From positions 1 to 58,066 of the forward strand of contig JALHNT010000044.1 of assembly GCA_022843385.1 (NCBI GenBank): a DNA stretch of 58,066 bases. The letters are read 5' to 3'. Position 1 is the stretch's first letter, and every line of letters begins with the position of its first letter. The translations under genes were made by a program, and so were the position numbers. Below the pieces are notes generated by a model. It searched no databases and was not told the DNA's origin. It worked only from the letters and a program-made list of their open reading frames with translations. This DNA is from Anaerolineae bacterium (GTDB lineage Bacteria; Chloroflexota; Anaerolineae; Aggregatilineales; Phototrophicaceae). This document shows positions 25,203 through 33,242 of this stretch, in pieces.

Positions 25203-26036
25203 TTACTGCGCGGTAGCCACTGCTGCCTGTCCGCGCTGCTGGCGGTTCGTCGCCTGACCAATCGCCAGCCAACCAAGGCCAATTCCGAAGAAGATCAGGA
25301 ATGACAGGGCGTTGTTGGCAATCTGTGAATCGGTGCGTAGCACCCCAAGCATCATAATTAGCCAACCGGATGCTGTCATGAGTGGCAAGCCGCGAAAGAT
25401 CGGCAGCGCCGGCGTCCGCAGGTGCACCAGCCCAAACAGAGTGAGGGCAATCGTGTGAACAATGCCGCTGGTGAGCCATGCCTCCCATAGGTCATCATTG
25501 ATGAAGGTCGCGGTGACGCCCACAGCCATAGCCGCCGAGCTTATGCCGCTCAGGATGAGCATCCACTTGCCGAATGATCCTAGCGCTGGCTCATATTGCA
25601 GCGCTAGCCCGATGCCACCCAGCCCGATCAGCAGGCTGCCCGGCGCATATAACCATATCAACACCTGATAGATGCCGTGATAGCTATAGTGGTCACCCGG
25701 CTGAAACTGGCTAAATGCGGCGATTCCACTCATGAATCCGCCCGCCATCAACAGGAATCCAGCCATCTGTACTAACGTCGCTTTACTAAACATGAACTTG
25801 ACCTTTCTGCGTTCTTCAATCGCGGTGAAGATGAGGTCAAACAAGGTCGTACACCACCACAACAGCATCCCGGTCAACCCCCGCGCCCGGTAGGCATCGC
25901 GGCACATATCGCGGAAAACCTGCGCCATCAGCTCGCCGTAATCGCGCCGGTACTCGGCTGGATACAGGATGAGCAGCGCTCGATAGACCTTTACCGAGAC
26001 CGCCAATGCAGCATTCGTCTCGATCGGCGCGTTCAC
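25203..26036 (-). CDS. Membrane protein co-transcribed with a PadR regulator
   Basis: 277 residues. The first 75 contain VYRALLILYPAEYRRDYGELMAQVFRDM, the 'permease prefix'-like segment often found in membrane proteins beside PadR regulators. About six or seven hydrophobic segments follow from residue 88 to 262. The start overlaps the padR stop by four bases (26033-26036), so the pair is translationally coupled. By analogy with other PadR-linked membrane genes it may be a small-molecule stress or permease-like protein under PadR control; the actual function is unknown. Confidence 0.8.
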   Translation of the reverse strand: MNAPIETNAALAVSVKVYRALLILYPAEYRRDYGELMAQVFRDMCRDAYRARGLTGMLLWWCTTLFDLIFTAIEERRKVKFMFSKATLVQMAGFLLMAGGFMSGIAAFSQFQPGDHYSYHGIYQVLIWLYAPGSLLIGLGGIGLALQYEPALGSFGKWMLILSGISSAAMAVGVTATFINDDLWEAWLTSGIVHTIALTLFGLVHLRTPALPIFRGLPLMTASGWLIMMLGVLRTDSQIANNALSFLIFFGIGLGWLAIGQATNRQQRGQAAVATAQ

Positions 26037-26395
26037 GTTGCGCCTCCCATAAGCCTTTTGGTCTGGGCGATGTGCAGCAGGTTGGCTAACCGCCGTGCTT
26101 CGGCCTGCGCCACTCGTTCGCCAAACGCTGTCAGGCGATAGTAGCGACGCCGCTCGTCATCTAAGGCCGGGTCGGGGCGTTCTTCAGCTTCTTCGATGAG
26201 TCGCGCTTCCAGCAGCCGCTTGATCGTCCCATAAAGCGTTCCCGGTCCCATGCGAACGGTGCCATCGGTGATCCGTGTCACTTCCTGCATGATGCTGTAG
26301 CCGTGCTTTTCGCCATCCGCCAGCGCCAGCAGGATGTGAAAGACGGCCGGGGTGAGGGGCAGCATATCGCCTGGTCTGAGGGTGGTTTCCGACAT
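26033..26395 (-). CDS. PadR-family transcriptional regulator
   Basis: 120 residues with the PadR winged helix: PAVFHILLALADGEKHGYSI, then GPGTLYGTIKRLLEARLIEE, and a wing RRRYYRLTAFG, followed by a C-terminal helix that forms the dimer in short PadR proteins. These regulators usually repress their own operon and are released by small aromatic or drug-like molecules. A 34-bp palindrome lies 16 bases upstream and is the likely operator. It is the first gene of a two-gene operon. Confidence 0.93.
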   Translation of the reverse strand: MSETTLRPGDMLPLTPAVFHILLALADGEKHGYSIMQEVTRITDGTVRMGPGTLYGTIKRLLEARLIEEAEERPDPALDDERRRYYRLTAFGERVAQAEARRLANLLHIAQTKRLMGGAT

Positions 26396-26411
26396 TGCTT
26401 CACCAGTCCAA

Positions 26412-26445
26412 TATAACTGTTACGGATATATCCATGACCGTTATA
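26412..26445. promoter_or_regulatory. 34-bp palindrome, candidate PadR operator
   Basis: TATAAC (26412-26417) and GTTATA (26440-26445) are symmetric around the same centre as the perfect inner palindrome GGATATATCC (26424-26433); three of the six intervening pairs also match. It lies 17-50 bases before the padR start and overlaps AT-rich sequence that could hold the promoter. Confidence 0.65.
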
Positions 26446-26811
26446 GTAAGATGATTTTGTGTGGTTGTCAAGCAGGTCGTGAGGGTTGTTGCGAGTCAGA
26501 TGCCTGCGCCACCTGTATCTCTCTGTAAAGATGACTGGCAGTGATTGTTATCCCCCCACTTTTTGGGGGACACGGATATGCAAATTTGTTCTATTCTGGT
26601 GATGCGTGGGAGTCACATCACCCCCCATCCGTTGCATAAAAGCTGCTTTTGCAGTTGCAACATTTCTAACTTTTGCAACACATGAGGGGAAAAATTCACA
26701 AACTGCAAAAATGGCAGTGCAGAATTTGACGAATTTGACGAATTTTGTGAATGAACGCCAAGATCGCCGCCAGCCATCCCATCAGACGACTGGCGACGAC
26801 CAGGAAAAGCT
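26446..26811. other. Repeat-rich AT-leaning spacer without a clear gene
   Basis: No convincing gene is present. It holds a C-rich/G-rich stem (TCCCCC 26551-26556 with GGGGGA 26565-26570), a 7-bp stem GGTGATG/CATCACC (26598-26604, 26616-26622), several TTGCAA-type words between 26650 and 26690, and a 9-bp tandem repeat GAATTTGAC (26722-26730, 26731-26739, partial third copy). A 70-codon frame at 26606-26818 shows no protein-like features I can rely on. Confidence 0.5.
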
Positions 26812-28707
26812 TTACTGACGCGGTACGAAGGACTCTAGCGCCGGTCGCAGCGCATCTTCGACCAGCAAGGCACGATCCGCCTCAATTTGTGAGGCGACCA
26901 CGGCCACATAGGCAGTGCCGTCTTCGGCCTCGGTGAAAGCGAACATGGCGAAAAGCCCCTGACCCTCGATCTCGTACAGGTTCCAGGTCAGGCCGTTGCT
27001 CTCGGTCGTAATGGTATCCACCGCATCTGGTAGTTCTTCGTAGCCGTAACCGCCCTGGATGATGCGCTCGGTGTAACCTTCCAACCCATCATCTGGTACG
27101 CGATAGCCGAAGAAAGGCGCATCGGCCAGGATGTAACGCTGGAAGATGCCAGGCGACATTTCTGTCCAACCCTCCGGCACAATTCCGCTGATACCCAGTT
27201 CTTCGCTGCTGTAATCAGTCATCGTCACTTCGGTCAGCGGCGTGATGAATTCCACCGGCATGTCGGCCATGCACGAGGCATCCGGTTCCTGGGTCGGGTC
27301 ATCCAGGAATTGTGAGACGATGAAATCCGGGCAGGCTTCGCCGAAGGAGCCGTGTCCAATGCCAGGGAATTCATAGTAGAAACTGTTGGGCAGGTAACCC
27401 GCCACACGCTCACCGAAGATCGGCGGGGTGATAGGATCGAAGTGGCCTTCCATCACCAGCGTTGGGATCTCGCTCGTCACTGGCACATCGCTCAGTTCAC
27501 CCAGGTCTTCGACGGCGATGATGGTGCAGGCTTCGGCGGTAGCTTCGTCGCCCCCCTCATTCCAGGCCAGCACTTCTGGGCTGATGTCGTCGTTGATGAT
27601 GCCATCTTCTTCATTTGCTACTGGATCATCGGCACAGTTAGTCGACCAGAATTGCGCATCAGCAAACGTCTGATCCAGCACAAAGAAGCCGGCGATGCTG
27701 GTGAAGAATTCAAAGTTCCCCTGGCTGAAGTTGAAAATCTGTTCGGGCATACTGGGGATGAATGAGGTCACGTACATCGACTGGAACAGGAAACTGACCA
27801 GCGTGTCGCCATCCACCAGCGCGTCGCGCAGATCGCCGGTGTTCGGGTCGAAGATTTGGGTCTCCGCCGGATTGTCGTTCAGATCGCGCACGGTCTGGTA
27901 AAACACTTCCTTCAGATTGGGGTAGGCTTCGTTACAGTCAGCATCGGCAGCGCAGGCATCGAACAGGGCGTCAAATACACGATCCGCCCGCTTTTCGATC
28001 AGGAAGTTGTCGTTCACATCCAGTGGCACCACTGCATCCAGGATGACACTGCGAACGCCCTTGGGGAAATTTGCCATGACGAACTGGGCAAGCTGCGTAC
28101 CATACGAGACGCCGTACAGATTGTATTCCTGATAGCCAAAGACTTCGCGCAGTGAAGCGACATCGCGGGCATAGGCTAGCGTGTCATAATTGGAGAAGTT
28201 CACGCCGTCCTCGGCGAAGCGCTCCACACAGCTATTCAGCGCTGCCAGGTATTGTTCGTTGGCCTCCTCGTTCGACAGATCAACGGTCAGCGTATCCAGC
28301 GTCAGTTGATAAATCTCGTCACAAAAGAGATAGGGTTCAGCGTAGAGCGTCCCCCGCTGGTCAATCAGATAAATGTCGCGGGTTTCGCGCAGCGGATGAT
28401 TAATCATCTGCTCGGTGAAGGCATCGATGGTCGAACCGCCCGGCCCCCCTTGTAGCATAACGAATGGATCAGGGGCAGGTGCCGCGCTCAGACTGGCAAT
28501 GCGGACGACAGGCACCGCAATCGTTGCGCCATCCGGTTGGCTGTAATCTTCCGGCACAATCAGGTTGCCACAGGTCACGCCATCGGTGCTGGACAACGAG
28601 ACTTCGCATTCGGTCTCCTCGAAGCGTGGGGTGGTACTTTGCGCCGCTACCAAACCGACGCTGAGCATCAGCCCGACCAGCGCGCAGACCGTCAACAAAC
28701 GTTTCAT
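26812..28707 (-). CDS. Secreted alpha/beta-hydrolase, tripeptidyl aminopeptidase-like
   Basis: 631 residues with a signal peptide at 1-22 (LLTVCALVGLMLSVGLVAAQ). The alpha/beta-hydrolase fold (about 60-480) shows the oxyanion region LQGGPGGS, the nucleophile elbow GVSYGTQ with Ser201, the acid GHFDPITPP with Asp424, and IGHGSFGEACP with His452. This layout matches the S33-like tripeptidyl aminopeptidases that trim N-terminal residues outside the cell. Eight or more cysteines suggest disulfides. The last 150 residues (about 480-631) form an extra domain that I do not recognise. The gene stands alone, with its own -10 box upstream. Confidence 0.9.
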   Translation of the reverse strand: MKRLLTVCALVGLMLSVGLVAAQSTTPRFEETECEVSLSSTDGVTCGNLIVPEDYSQPDGATIAVPVVRIASLSAAPAPDPFVMLQGGPGGSTIDAFTEQMINHPLRETRDIYLIDQRGTLYAEPYLFCDEIYQLTLDTLTVDLSNEEANEQYLAALNSCVERFAEDGVNFSNYDTLAYARDVASLREVFGYQEYNLYGVSYGTQLAQFVMANFPKGVRSVILDAVVPLDVNDNFLIEKRADRVFDALFDACAADADCNEAYPNLKEVFYQTVRDLNDNPAETQIFDPNTGDLRDALVDGDTLVSFLFQSMYVTSFIPSMPEQIFNFSQGNFEFFTSIAGFFVLDQTFADAQFWSTNCADDPVANEEDGIINDDISPEVLAWNEGGDEATAEACTIIAVEDLGELSDVPVTSEIPTLVMEGHFDPITPPIFGERVAGYLPNSFYYEFPGIGHGSFGEACPDFIVSQFLDDPTQEPDASCMADMPVEFITPLTEVTMTDYSSEELGISGIVPEGWTEMSPGIFQRYILADAPFFGYRVPDDGLEGYTERIIQGGYGYEELPDAVDTITTESNGLTWNLYEIEGQGLFAMFAFTEAEDGTAYVAVVASQIEADRALLVEDALRPALESFVPRQ

Positions 28708-28740
28708 AGCTTGCTCCTATGCAATGAATGGACGCGTATG

Positions 28741-28746
28741 ATTATA
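28741..28746 (-). promoter_or_regulatory. -10 box (TATAAT) of the secreted hydrolase gene
   Basis: On the minus strand this reads TATAAT, about 34 bases before the start codon. A CGGAC/GTCCG inverted repeat (28748-28752, 28761-28765) lies in the spacer region and could be a protein site. The -35 is poor. Confidence 0.45.
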
Positions 28747-28793
28747 GCGGACTTATCATCGTCCGTTATCCCCCTAAGGGCTGATTGACCGCG

Positions 28794-30407
28794 TCACGTC
28801 ACTTCAAACAGGCGTAGCAGCTTGAGCGCCATTTGCAGATTAGTGCGGATGTGTGGTGAATTCAGCTTGATGCCGCACACCTCTTCGATCCGTCCCAGCC
28901 GGTAATTGAGTGTGCTGCGGTGGATGTGCAGCGTTTCCGCTGTCTGGACGCCGTTTCCGCCTTCATCGAGATACCGTTCCAGCGTGCTGAACAATTCAGT
29001 GTCGCCGCCTTGCAGCAGCCGCCGTACCAGCGGGACATACGGATTGGTGGTCAGGCTCTCGGCACCGGCGCGATACAACGCATGGAGATAACCCAGATGC
29101 TCGAAGTAGGCCACACTGGCCTGTTCCTCCAGCCGCTGCGCGATGAGCAGCGCTTCACGACACTGGTGATGAGCCTGGCTGACATGGCCTGTTCCTTGTT
29201 GCGCCCCGCTGATGCCGATCCGAATGCCATTGCTGCCGATCTCCGCCCGTATTTGTTCCAGCATCTCGTCCATCGACTGATCGGCCGGTGTCAGGATGAC
29301 GACCTGACCGGCGAACTGCCCGACGACAGCCCGCCAACTATGCATTGCGGCGATGCGATTGATTCGTCGATACATCTGGATCATCTGCTGGATGTTGCGT
29401 TCCGGCGCATCCAGCAGCAGCATGACATAGCGCTGGCGCAGATCAACGCCATAGCGTAGCGCCTGATCGGTCAGCACGGCTTCGCGCTCGGTCTCGCCCT
29501 GGATCAGTTGGGTCAGCAGGCTGCCCTTGAGCGAGGCTTCGGCGCTTTGCAGCGACTCCTGATAGAACATCATCAGGGCGGCGATGGTCGCACCGATGCT
29601 GATGGCGATGTTGTCCAGATCGGTCAGCGGACGGTCATTGGCGATGATCCAGAAGTAGCCGTAGATGTCACCATGGACCACAATCGGGGCCAGGATACGT
29701 TCCAGTTCCAGCCCGACTTCGGGCATCTGTGGAATATGTACCGGGTGCAGCGTTCGCCGGATTTCCGCCAGGATGCCCTGTGCCTCCAGCGCTTGCAACA
29801 ATCTCGGATCGGTGCGGCCTTCGCTCAGGGTGAAGCGTCGCGCCTCATCGACCGCTGCCACATTGGCGCTGGCGAGGATTTCAAACCGTTCGTTTTCGAT
29901 GCTGATCGACTGTCCCAACAGACCGGCCAACCGCGTCGCCAACTGCTTCAGATCGCCGCCTTCGAGGATGAGCTGCGTTAACCGCTGTTGAATATCGAGC
30001 GCACCGCGCACCATCGCCATGCTTTCCTCAGCGATGCGCTCATTGGCGGCGCGGGCGAGGTCGATGAACGGTTGCTCGTACGAGATTTCGATCAGCGGGA
30101 ATTGATGCTGTTCCGCCAGTTCACGCATTGGTTTCGGCGCATGATCCATGTAACGCCCAACGCTCAATACCAGCCCGGCCACCCCCTTTTCGACCAGATC
30201 GAGAATGTATTGTTCCTGGTCGGCGCTGACTTTGGGGAGGTTATAACCGGTCGTCAGCACCAGCTCGCCGCCGTTCAGGAAGCGTGGCGCATCCGGCACG
30301 CTGGCGATATGCACCCAGTTGATCGGGCGCTTCAGCCCAGGTTGTCCGGCGACTACCGTCGCGCTGGTAAAAGGTTCAAGTCGCAATACATCGGCCACAG
30401 TGAGCAT
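28794..30407 (-). CDS. PucR-family transcriptional regulator
   Basis: 537 residues. Residues about 1-125 are the PucR N-terminal domain (LTVADVLRLEPFTSATVVAG, then LVLTTGYNL). The middle (about 150-450) contains a GAF-like and a degenerate GGDEF-like region. The C-terminal helix-turn-helix reads TAETLHIHRSTLNYRLGRIE at about 495-514. PucR-type proteins control purine degradation and similar catabolic genes. No purine enzyme is adjacent, so its targets are not clear; the BMP-type nucleoside importer at 8451-13601 is one candidate in this window. Confidence 0.93.
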   Translation of the reverse strand: MLTVADVLRLEPFTSATVVAGQPGLKRPINWVHIASVPDAPRFLNGGELVLTTGYNLPKVSADQEQYILDLVEKGVAGLVLSVGRYMDHAPKPMRELAEQHQFPLIEISYEQPFIDLARAANERIAEESMAMVRGALDIQQRLTQLILEGGDLKQLATRLAGLLGQSISIENERFEILASANVAAVDEARRFTLSEGRTDPRLLQALEAQGILAEIRRTLHPVHIPQMPEVGLELERILAPIVVHGDIYGYFWIIANDRPLTDLDNIAISIGATIAALMMFYQESLQSAEASLKGSLLTQLIQGETEREAVLTDQALRYGVDLRQRYVMLLLDAPERNIQQMIQMYRRINRIAAMHSWRAVVGQFAGQVVILTPADQSMDEMLEQIRAEIGSNGIRIGISGAQQGTGHVSQAHHQCREALLIAQRLEEQASVAYFEHLGYLHALYRAGAESLTTNPYVPLVRRLLQGGDTELFSTLERYLDEGGNGVQTAETLHIHRSTLNYRLGRIEEVCGIKLNSPHIRTNLQMALKLLRLFEVT

Positions 30408-30500
30408 GAGGTGATGGATGTCCTGATGAATGAGCCTGCGCTGACAATCATAAGCTCATTTTAGCAGCAATGCCGATGGCGAATATGCGGCGACGGGGGC

Positions 30501-30552
30501 ATTACACCAGCAGTTGCTTGATGTAGCTCACCGTCTGGTTGATGTAGTGGTC
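30501..30552. repeat. 52-bp direct repeat, copy 1
   Basis: This segment is identical, base for base, to 31092-31143. It encodes the last 16 or so codons and stop of the first gene in a tandem paralog set. Confidence 0.95.
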
Positions 30553-31047
30553 ATTGTCAACAGAATCGTTGCCCTTGAACAAAATCATCAGGCAAAAGAT
30601 TGCCATCAAAGGTAGTGCCAGACCTATAATCTCTTGCCCTATTGCCACAACCAAAAAGCCAATCAGAATGGCAATGAGTAAGCCCAATTGGATGACTTGA
30701 CCAACGCGCGTCCACTGAGAAATGCGAGCCGTACCATAGACACTTGTTACAGTCGTCTTGGTTTTGATCATCGTACCAATTGCTTCGGCCCTAACATAGG
30801 AGCCTGAGTACCGTTGATTACGCTCAAAACGGTGTCGAATTGTCGGGAGAGGTCTGTATTCGCGCATGATCTTGAACTGCCAGTGTGTCGGGTCCAGTTG
30901 CTCAATCTGAACTTCAGTCGCGCTGTATTCAGTCTCATGCTGATCTGCGGCCTTGAGAATCTGAACACAGCCATCCAGCGAACGTTCAGCCTTGAACTCG
31001 AAGTCGAGTACGCGCTTTTTCTGTTTGCGCTTTGCTTTGTCAGCCAT
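30502..31047 (-). CDS. Two-span membrane protein, paralog 1 of a tandem trio
   Basis: 181 residues of unknown function. A basic N-terminus (KAKRKQKKR) leads into LDFEFKAERSLDGCVQILKA, a soluble domain to about residue 110, then two hydrophobic segments (about 117-137 and 139-155) and a C-terminal DNDHYINQTVSYIKQLLV. The gene immediately upstream shares the DFEFK..SxD.C...LKAA start, the overall plan and an identical C-terminal tail. The DNA is AT-richer than its surroundings. It is probably a Chloroflexota-specific membrane-anchored protein. Confidence 0.75.
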   Translation of the reverse strand: MADKAKRKQKKRVLDFEFKAERSLDGCVQILKAADQHETEYSATEVQIEQLDPTHWQFKIMREYRPLPTIRHRFERNQRYSGSYVRAEAIGTMIKTKTTVTSVYGTARISQWTRVGQVIQLGLLIAILIGFLVVAIGQEIIGLALPLMAIFCLMILFKGNDSVDNDHYINQTVSYIKQLLV

Positions 31048-31091
31048 TGCATAGCTCTCGCAAAATTACTTGAGCCAATCGCTGTTACTTG

Positions 31092-31143
31092 ATTACACCA
31101 GCAGTTGCTTGATGTAGCTCACCGTCTGGTTGATGTAGTGGTC
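31092..31143. repeat. 52-bp direct repeat, copy 2
   Basis: Exact copy of 30501-30552, again at the 3' end of a paralogous gene. The flanking coding sequence has diverged strongly, so this stretch was probably copied more recently. Confidence 0.95.
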
Positions 31144-31632
31144 GTTATGGACGGTAAGCCGTTGATTAAACATCATCCCCACAAGGAACAAAGCAGCGGC
31201 GCAAAGCACAATATAACTGAGGTTGAGGGCAATTCCGCCGATAATGACGATGCTGACGGCAGTCCCCACCACTCCTATTTTGATCCGCTGCCCGATCACC
31301 GTTGCCTGAGCCATCCGGGCTGAGGCATAGACGCTGGTCTGCTCGGTATCATGCTCGATCAGTTTACCTGTTACATATACATCAATTGTCAATAAACCAA
31401 AGGTGACTGCTCCTTTCCTGGGGTAGGGCGGTATCCGCTGATACATGCGCGTAATGCTGAACTGCCAGCGCGTCTCCTCGATTGGTTCAACTTGAACAAA
31501 GGTAGAAGAATAGTCGCTATGACTCCGGTGTGCCGCTTTCAACCGCGCCACGCATTTATCCATCGAGTGATGGGTCTTAAACTCAAAGTCGAGCGCTTGC
31601 TTGTTCCGTTTGCGTTTCGCTGGGTCGAACAA
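31093..31632 (-). CDS. Two-span membrane protein, paralog 2 of a tandem trio
   Basis: About 179 residues. I prefer the TTG start at 31632, because GGAGG lies six bases before it and the protein then begins LFDPAKRKRNKQALDFEFK, matching the start of paralog 1; the upstream ATG at 31695 would add 21 unrelated residues and lie deeper within the preceding gene. A soluble domain (about 20-110) is followed by two hydrophobic segments and the shared DNDHYINQTVSYIKQLLV tail. It overlaps the end of paralog 3 by 50 bases and is probably co-transcribed with it. Function unknown. Confidence 0.72.
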   Translation of the reverse strand: MFDPAKRKRNKQALDFEFKTHHSMDKCVARLKAAHRSHSDYSSTFVQVEPIEETRWQFSITRMYQRIPPYPRKGAVTFGLLTIDVYVTGKLIEHDTEQTSVYASARMAQATVIGQRIKIGVVGTAVSIVIIGGIALNLSYIVLCAAALFLVGMMFNQRLTVHNDHYINQTVSYIKQLLV

Positions 31633-32197
31633 CCGATACCTCCGGTTCAGCCACGGGCAGGATGAGGGCGCGGCGGATTTCAGCCCGCAGTTCATGACGA
31701 CGTGTGTCGAGCAGCAGGCTGCGGCGTATGTGGCGCAGATCGAGCGCGACCGCCAGGGCGATGAGCGCGACCAGCGATCCAGAGAACAGCAGGGTAGGCA
31801 TCCCGGAGAAGACGCTGGTGGCGAACAGACACGGCGTCACATGCAGCAGGGCGAACGCCAGCGCTTGCAACACCACTCGCGCTGAGAAGGGTCGGGTCGC
31901 ACTCTTCAGCAGCACCAGCGTCCGCTGCCCATCGGACAACGCTGACAGGCTGCCAACCACTTCCAGCAGTTCATCCTGGATGCGGCGCTGCTGGGTGCGC
32001 TGATCGAACACCCGGCTGACGCGGAAGTGAACCTGCTGGTCACTGACAGGTTCGAGTCTCACCTGCGCTCGGGCATGATGCCACCACGAGTCAGACTGCT
32101 GGACGCCGAGCCGCTGCAATCGTTTCAGACTGGCGTCCAGTGAATGCGGAGCGACGAATTCAAGTTCCGGCTCCGCCTTTTTCGGCTTGACCTTCAC
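31583..32197 (-). CDS. Membrane protein, paralog 3 of a tandem trio
   Basis: 204 residues. The N-terminus (EPELEFVAPHSLDASLKRLQ) matches the DFEFK..SxD....L start of the two downstream paralogs, and VRLEPVSDQQVHFRVSRVF matches their VQVEP....W.F.I.R region. Two hydrophobic segments lie at about 107-150. It lacks the YINQTVSYIKQLLV tail and instead ends with a charged stretch rich in E, R and S. It begins 21 bases after lipA and is likely part of the lipA transcript. Function unknown. Confidence 0.72.
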   Translation of the reverse strand: MKVKPKKAEPELEFVAPHSLDASLKRLQRLGVQQSDSWWHHARAQVRLEPVSDQQVHFRVSRVFDQRTQQRRIQDELLEVVGSLSALSDGQRTLVLLKSATRPFSARVVLQALAFALLHVTPCLFATSVFSGMPTLLFSGSLVALIALAVALDLRHIRRSLLLDTRRHELRAEIRRALILPVAEPEVSVVRPSETQTEQASARL

Positions 32198-32218
32198 GGG
32201 TTTGGTCTCCCGTTTATG

Positions 32219-33202
32219 CTACTCGCTGCTGGCAGCGGGCTGGCGTGGACGGATGTAATTGAGCCGCGAAAGCTCGCGCACCTGCTGCTCGGCGTGGTAG
32301 CTGCTGCGCACCAGCGGCCCGCTTTCCACCCACTTGAATCCCAGTTCCAGGCCGATCTTCTGGAAGGCGTCGAACTCTTCCGGCAGATAGAACCGTTCCA
32401 CTGGCAGATGCTGCTTGCTCGGCTGGAGATACTGGCCGATGGTCAGGATGTCCACGCCCTGGCCGACCAGATCACTCATGACGGCGACGACTTCCTCAAA
32501 GGTTTCGCCCAGCCCGACCATAATGCCGCTCTTGGTCAGCACCAGCGGGTCCATCTGCTTGGCATTGCCCAGCGTCTTCATCGCCCACTCGTACTTATCC
32601 TGTGGTTGCACCTTCTTGAACAGACGCGGCACGGTCTCGACGTTATGATTCAGGATTTCCGGTTGGGCATCCATCACAATCTTCAGATTGACTTCGCTGC
32701 CCTTGAAGTCCGGGATCAGCACCTCGATACTGCAACCGGGCTGAAGCTGACGGATGCGCTTGATGACCATGGCGAAGAGTGGTGCGCCGCCATCGGGACG
32801 TTCATCACGGTTGACGCTGGTGATGACCACATGCTGAAGCCCCAGCGCCCGAACCGACTCGGCCACGCGATTCGGCTCGGCCCAGTCAATCGGGCTGGGG
32901 CGTCCGGTCTTGATGTCGCAGAAGCCGCAGGAACGGGTACAGGTGTCGCCACCCATCAGGAAGGTCGCGGTGCGCCGCCCCCAGCATTCAGCGATGTTGG
33001 GGCATTGGGCTTCTTCACAAACGGTGTGGAGCTTCTGACCCCGCATCAGCCCGTAGACTTCCTTGTATTCGTCGCTGGTCGGCGCTTTGACTTTAATCCA
33101 GGGTGGGCGACGGCGGGGATGGCTGGGATCAGGTTGCCATCCTTCTGCCGGTGTAGTCGGGATCAGGTTGGGGTCAATTAAGGCGTTCACACGAAACCTC
33201 AT
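32219..33202 (-). CDS. lipA: Lipoyl synthase
   Basis: 327 residues. Both iron-sulfur sites are intact: the auxiliary cluster cysteines at 62, 67 and 73 (CEEAQCPNIAEC) and the radical-SAM triad at 88, 92 and 95 (CTRSCGFC). The conserved ATFLMGGDTCTR, VITSVNRDERPDGGA, and the C-terminal GPLVRSSYHAE with the invariant RSSY are present. The enzyme inserts two sulfurs into protein-bound octanoyl chains to give lipoyl groups for pyruvate- and 2-oxoglutarate-type dehydrogenases and glycine cleavage. Start 33202 (ATG) matches family length; GTG at 33190 has a slightly better ribosome binding site (GAGG). No lipB or lpl gene is nearby. Confidence 0.96.
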   Translation of the reverse strand: MRFRVNALIDPNLIPTTPAEGWQPDPSHPRRRPPWIKVKAPTSDEYKEVYGLMRGQKLHTVCEEAQCPNIAECWGRRTATFLMGGDTCTRSCGFCDIKTGRPSPIDWAEPNRVAESVRALGLQHVVITSVNRDERPDGGAPLFAMVIKRIRQLQPGCSIEVLIPDFKGSEVNLKIVMDAQPEILNHNVETVPRLFKKVQPQDKYEWAMKTLGNAKQMDPLVLTKSGIMVGLGETFEEVVAVMSDLVGQGVDILTIGQYLQPSKQHLPVERFYLPEEFDAFQKIGLELGFKWVESGPLVRSSYHAEQQVRELSRLNYIRPRQPAASSE

Positions 33203-33225
33203 TTACTTGACGACATAACAACTTC

Positions 33226-33231
33226 ATTATA
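33226..33231 (-). promoter_or_regulatory. -10 box (TATAAT) of lipA
   Basis: On the minus strand this reads TATAAT about 24 bases before the lipA ATG, giving a very short leader. The -35 region, which overlaps the 3' end of the upstream gene, is weak. Confidence 0.45.
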
Positions 33232-33242
33232 GCCCATGCCGA

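Noticed and set aside
26722..26745. Tandem GAATTTGAC repeat as a CRISPR or iteron array
   Set aside because: Only two and a half adjacent copies of nine bases with no spacers and no rep or cas gene.
26606..26818. 70-codon plus-strand frame in the spacer
   Set aside because: No ribosome binding site, low-complexity tail derived from the tandem repeat, and overlap with the hydrolase gene end.
32144..33181. Plus-strand frame of 345 codons opposite lipA
   Set aside because: It mirrors lipA almost entirely; lipA has complete catalytic motifs, the antisense frame has none.
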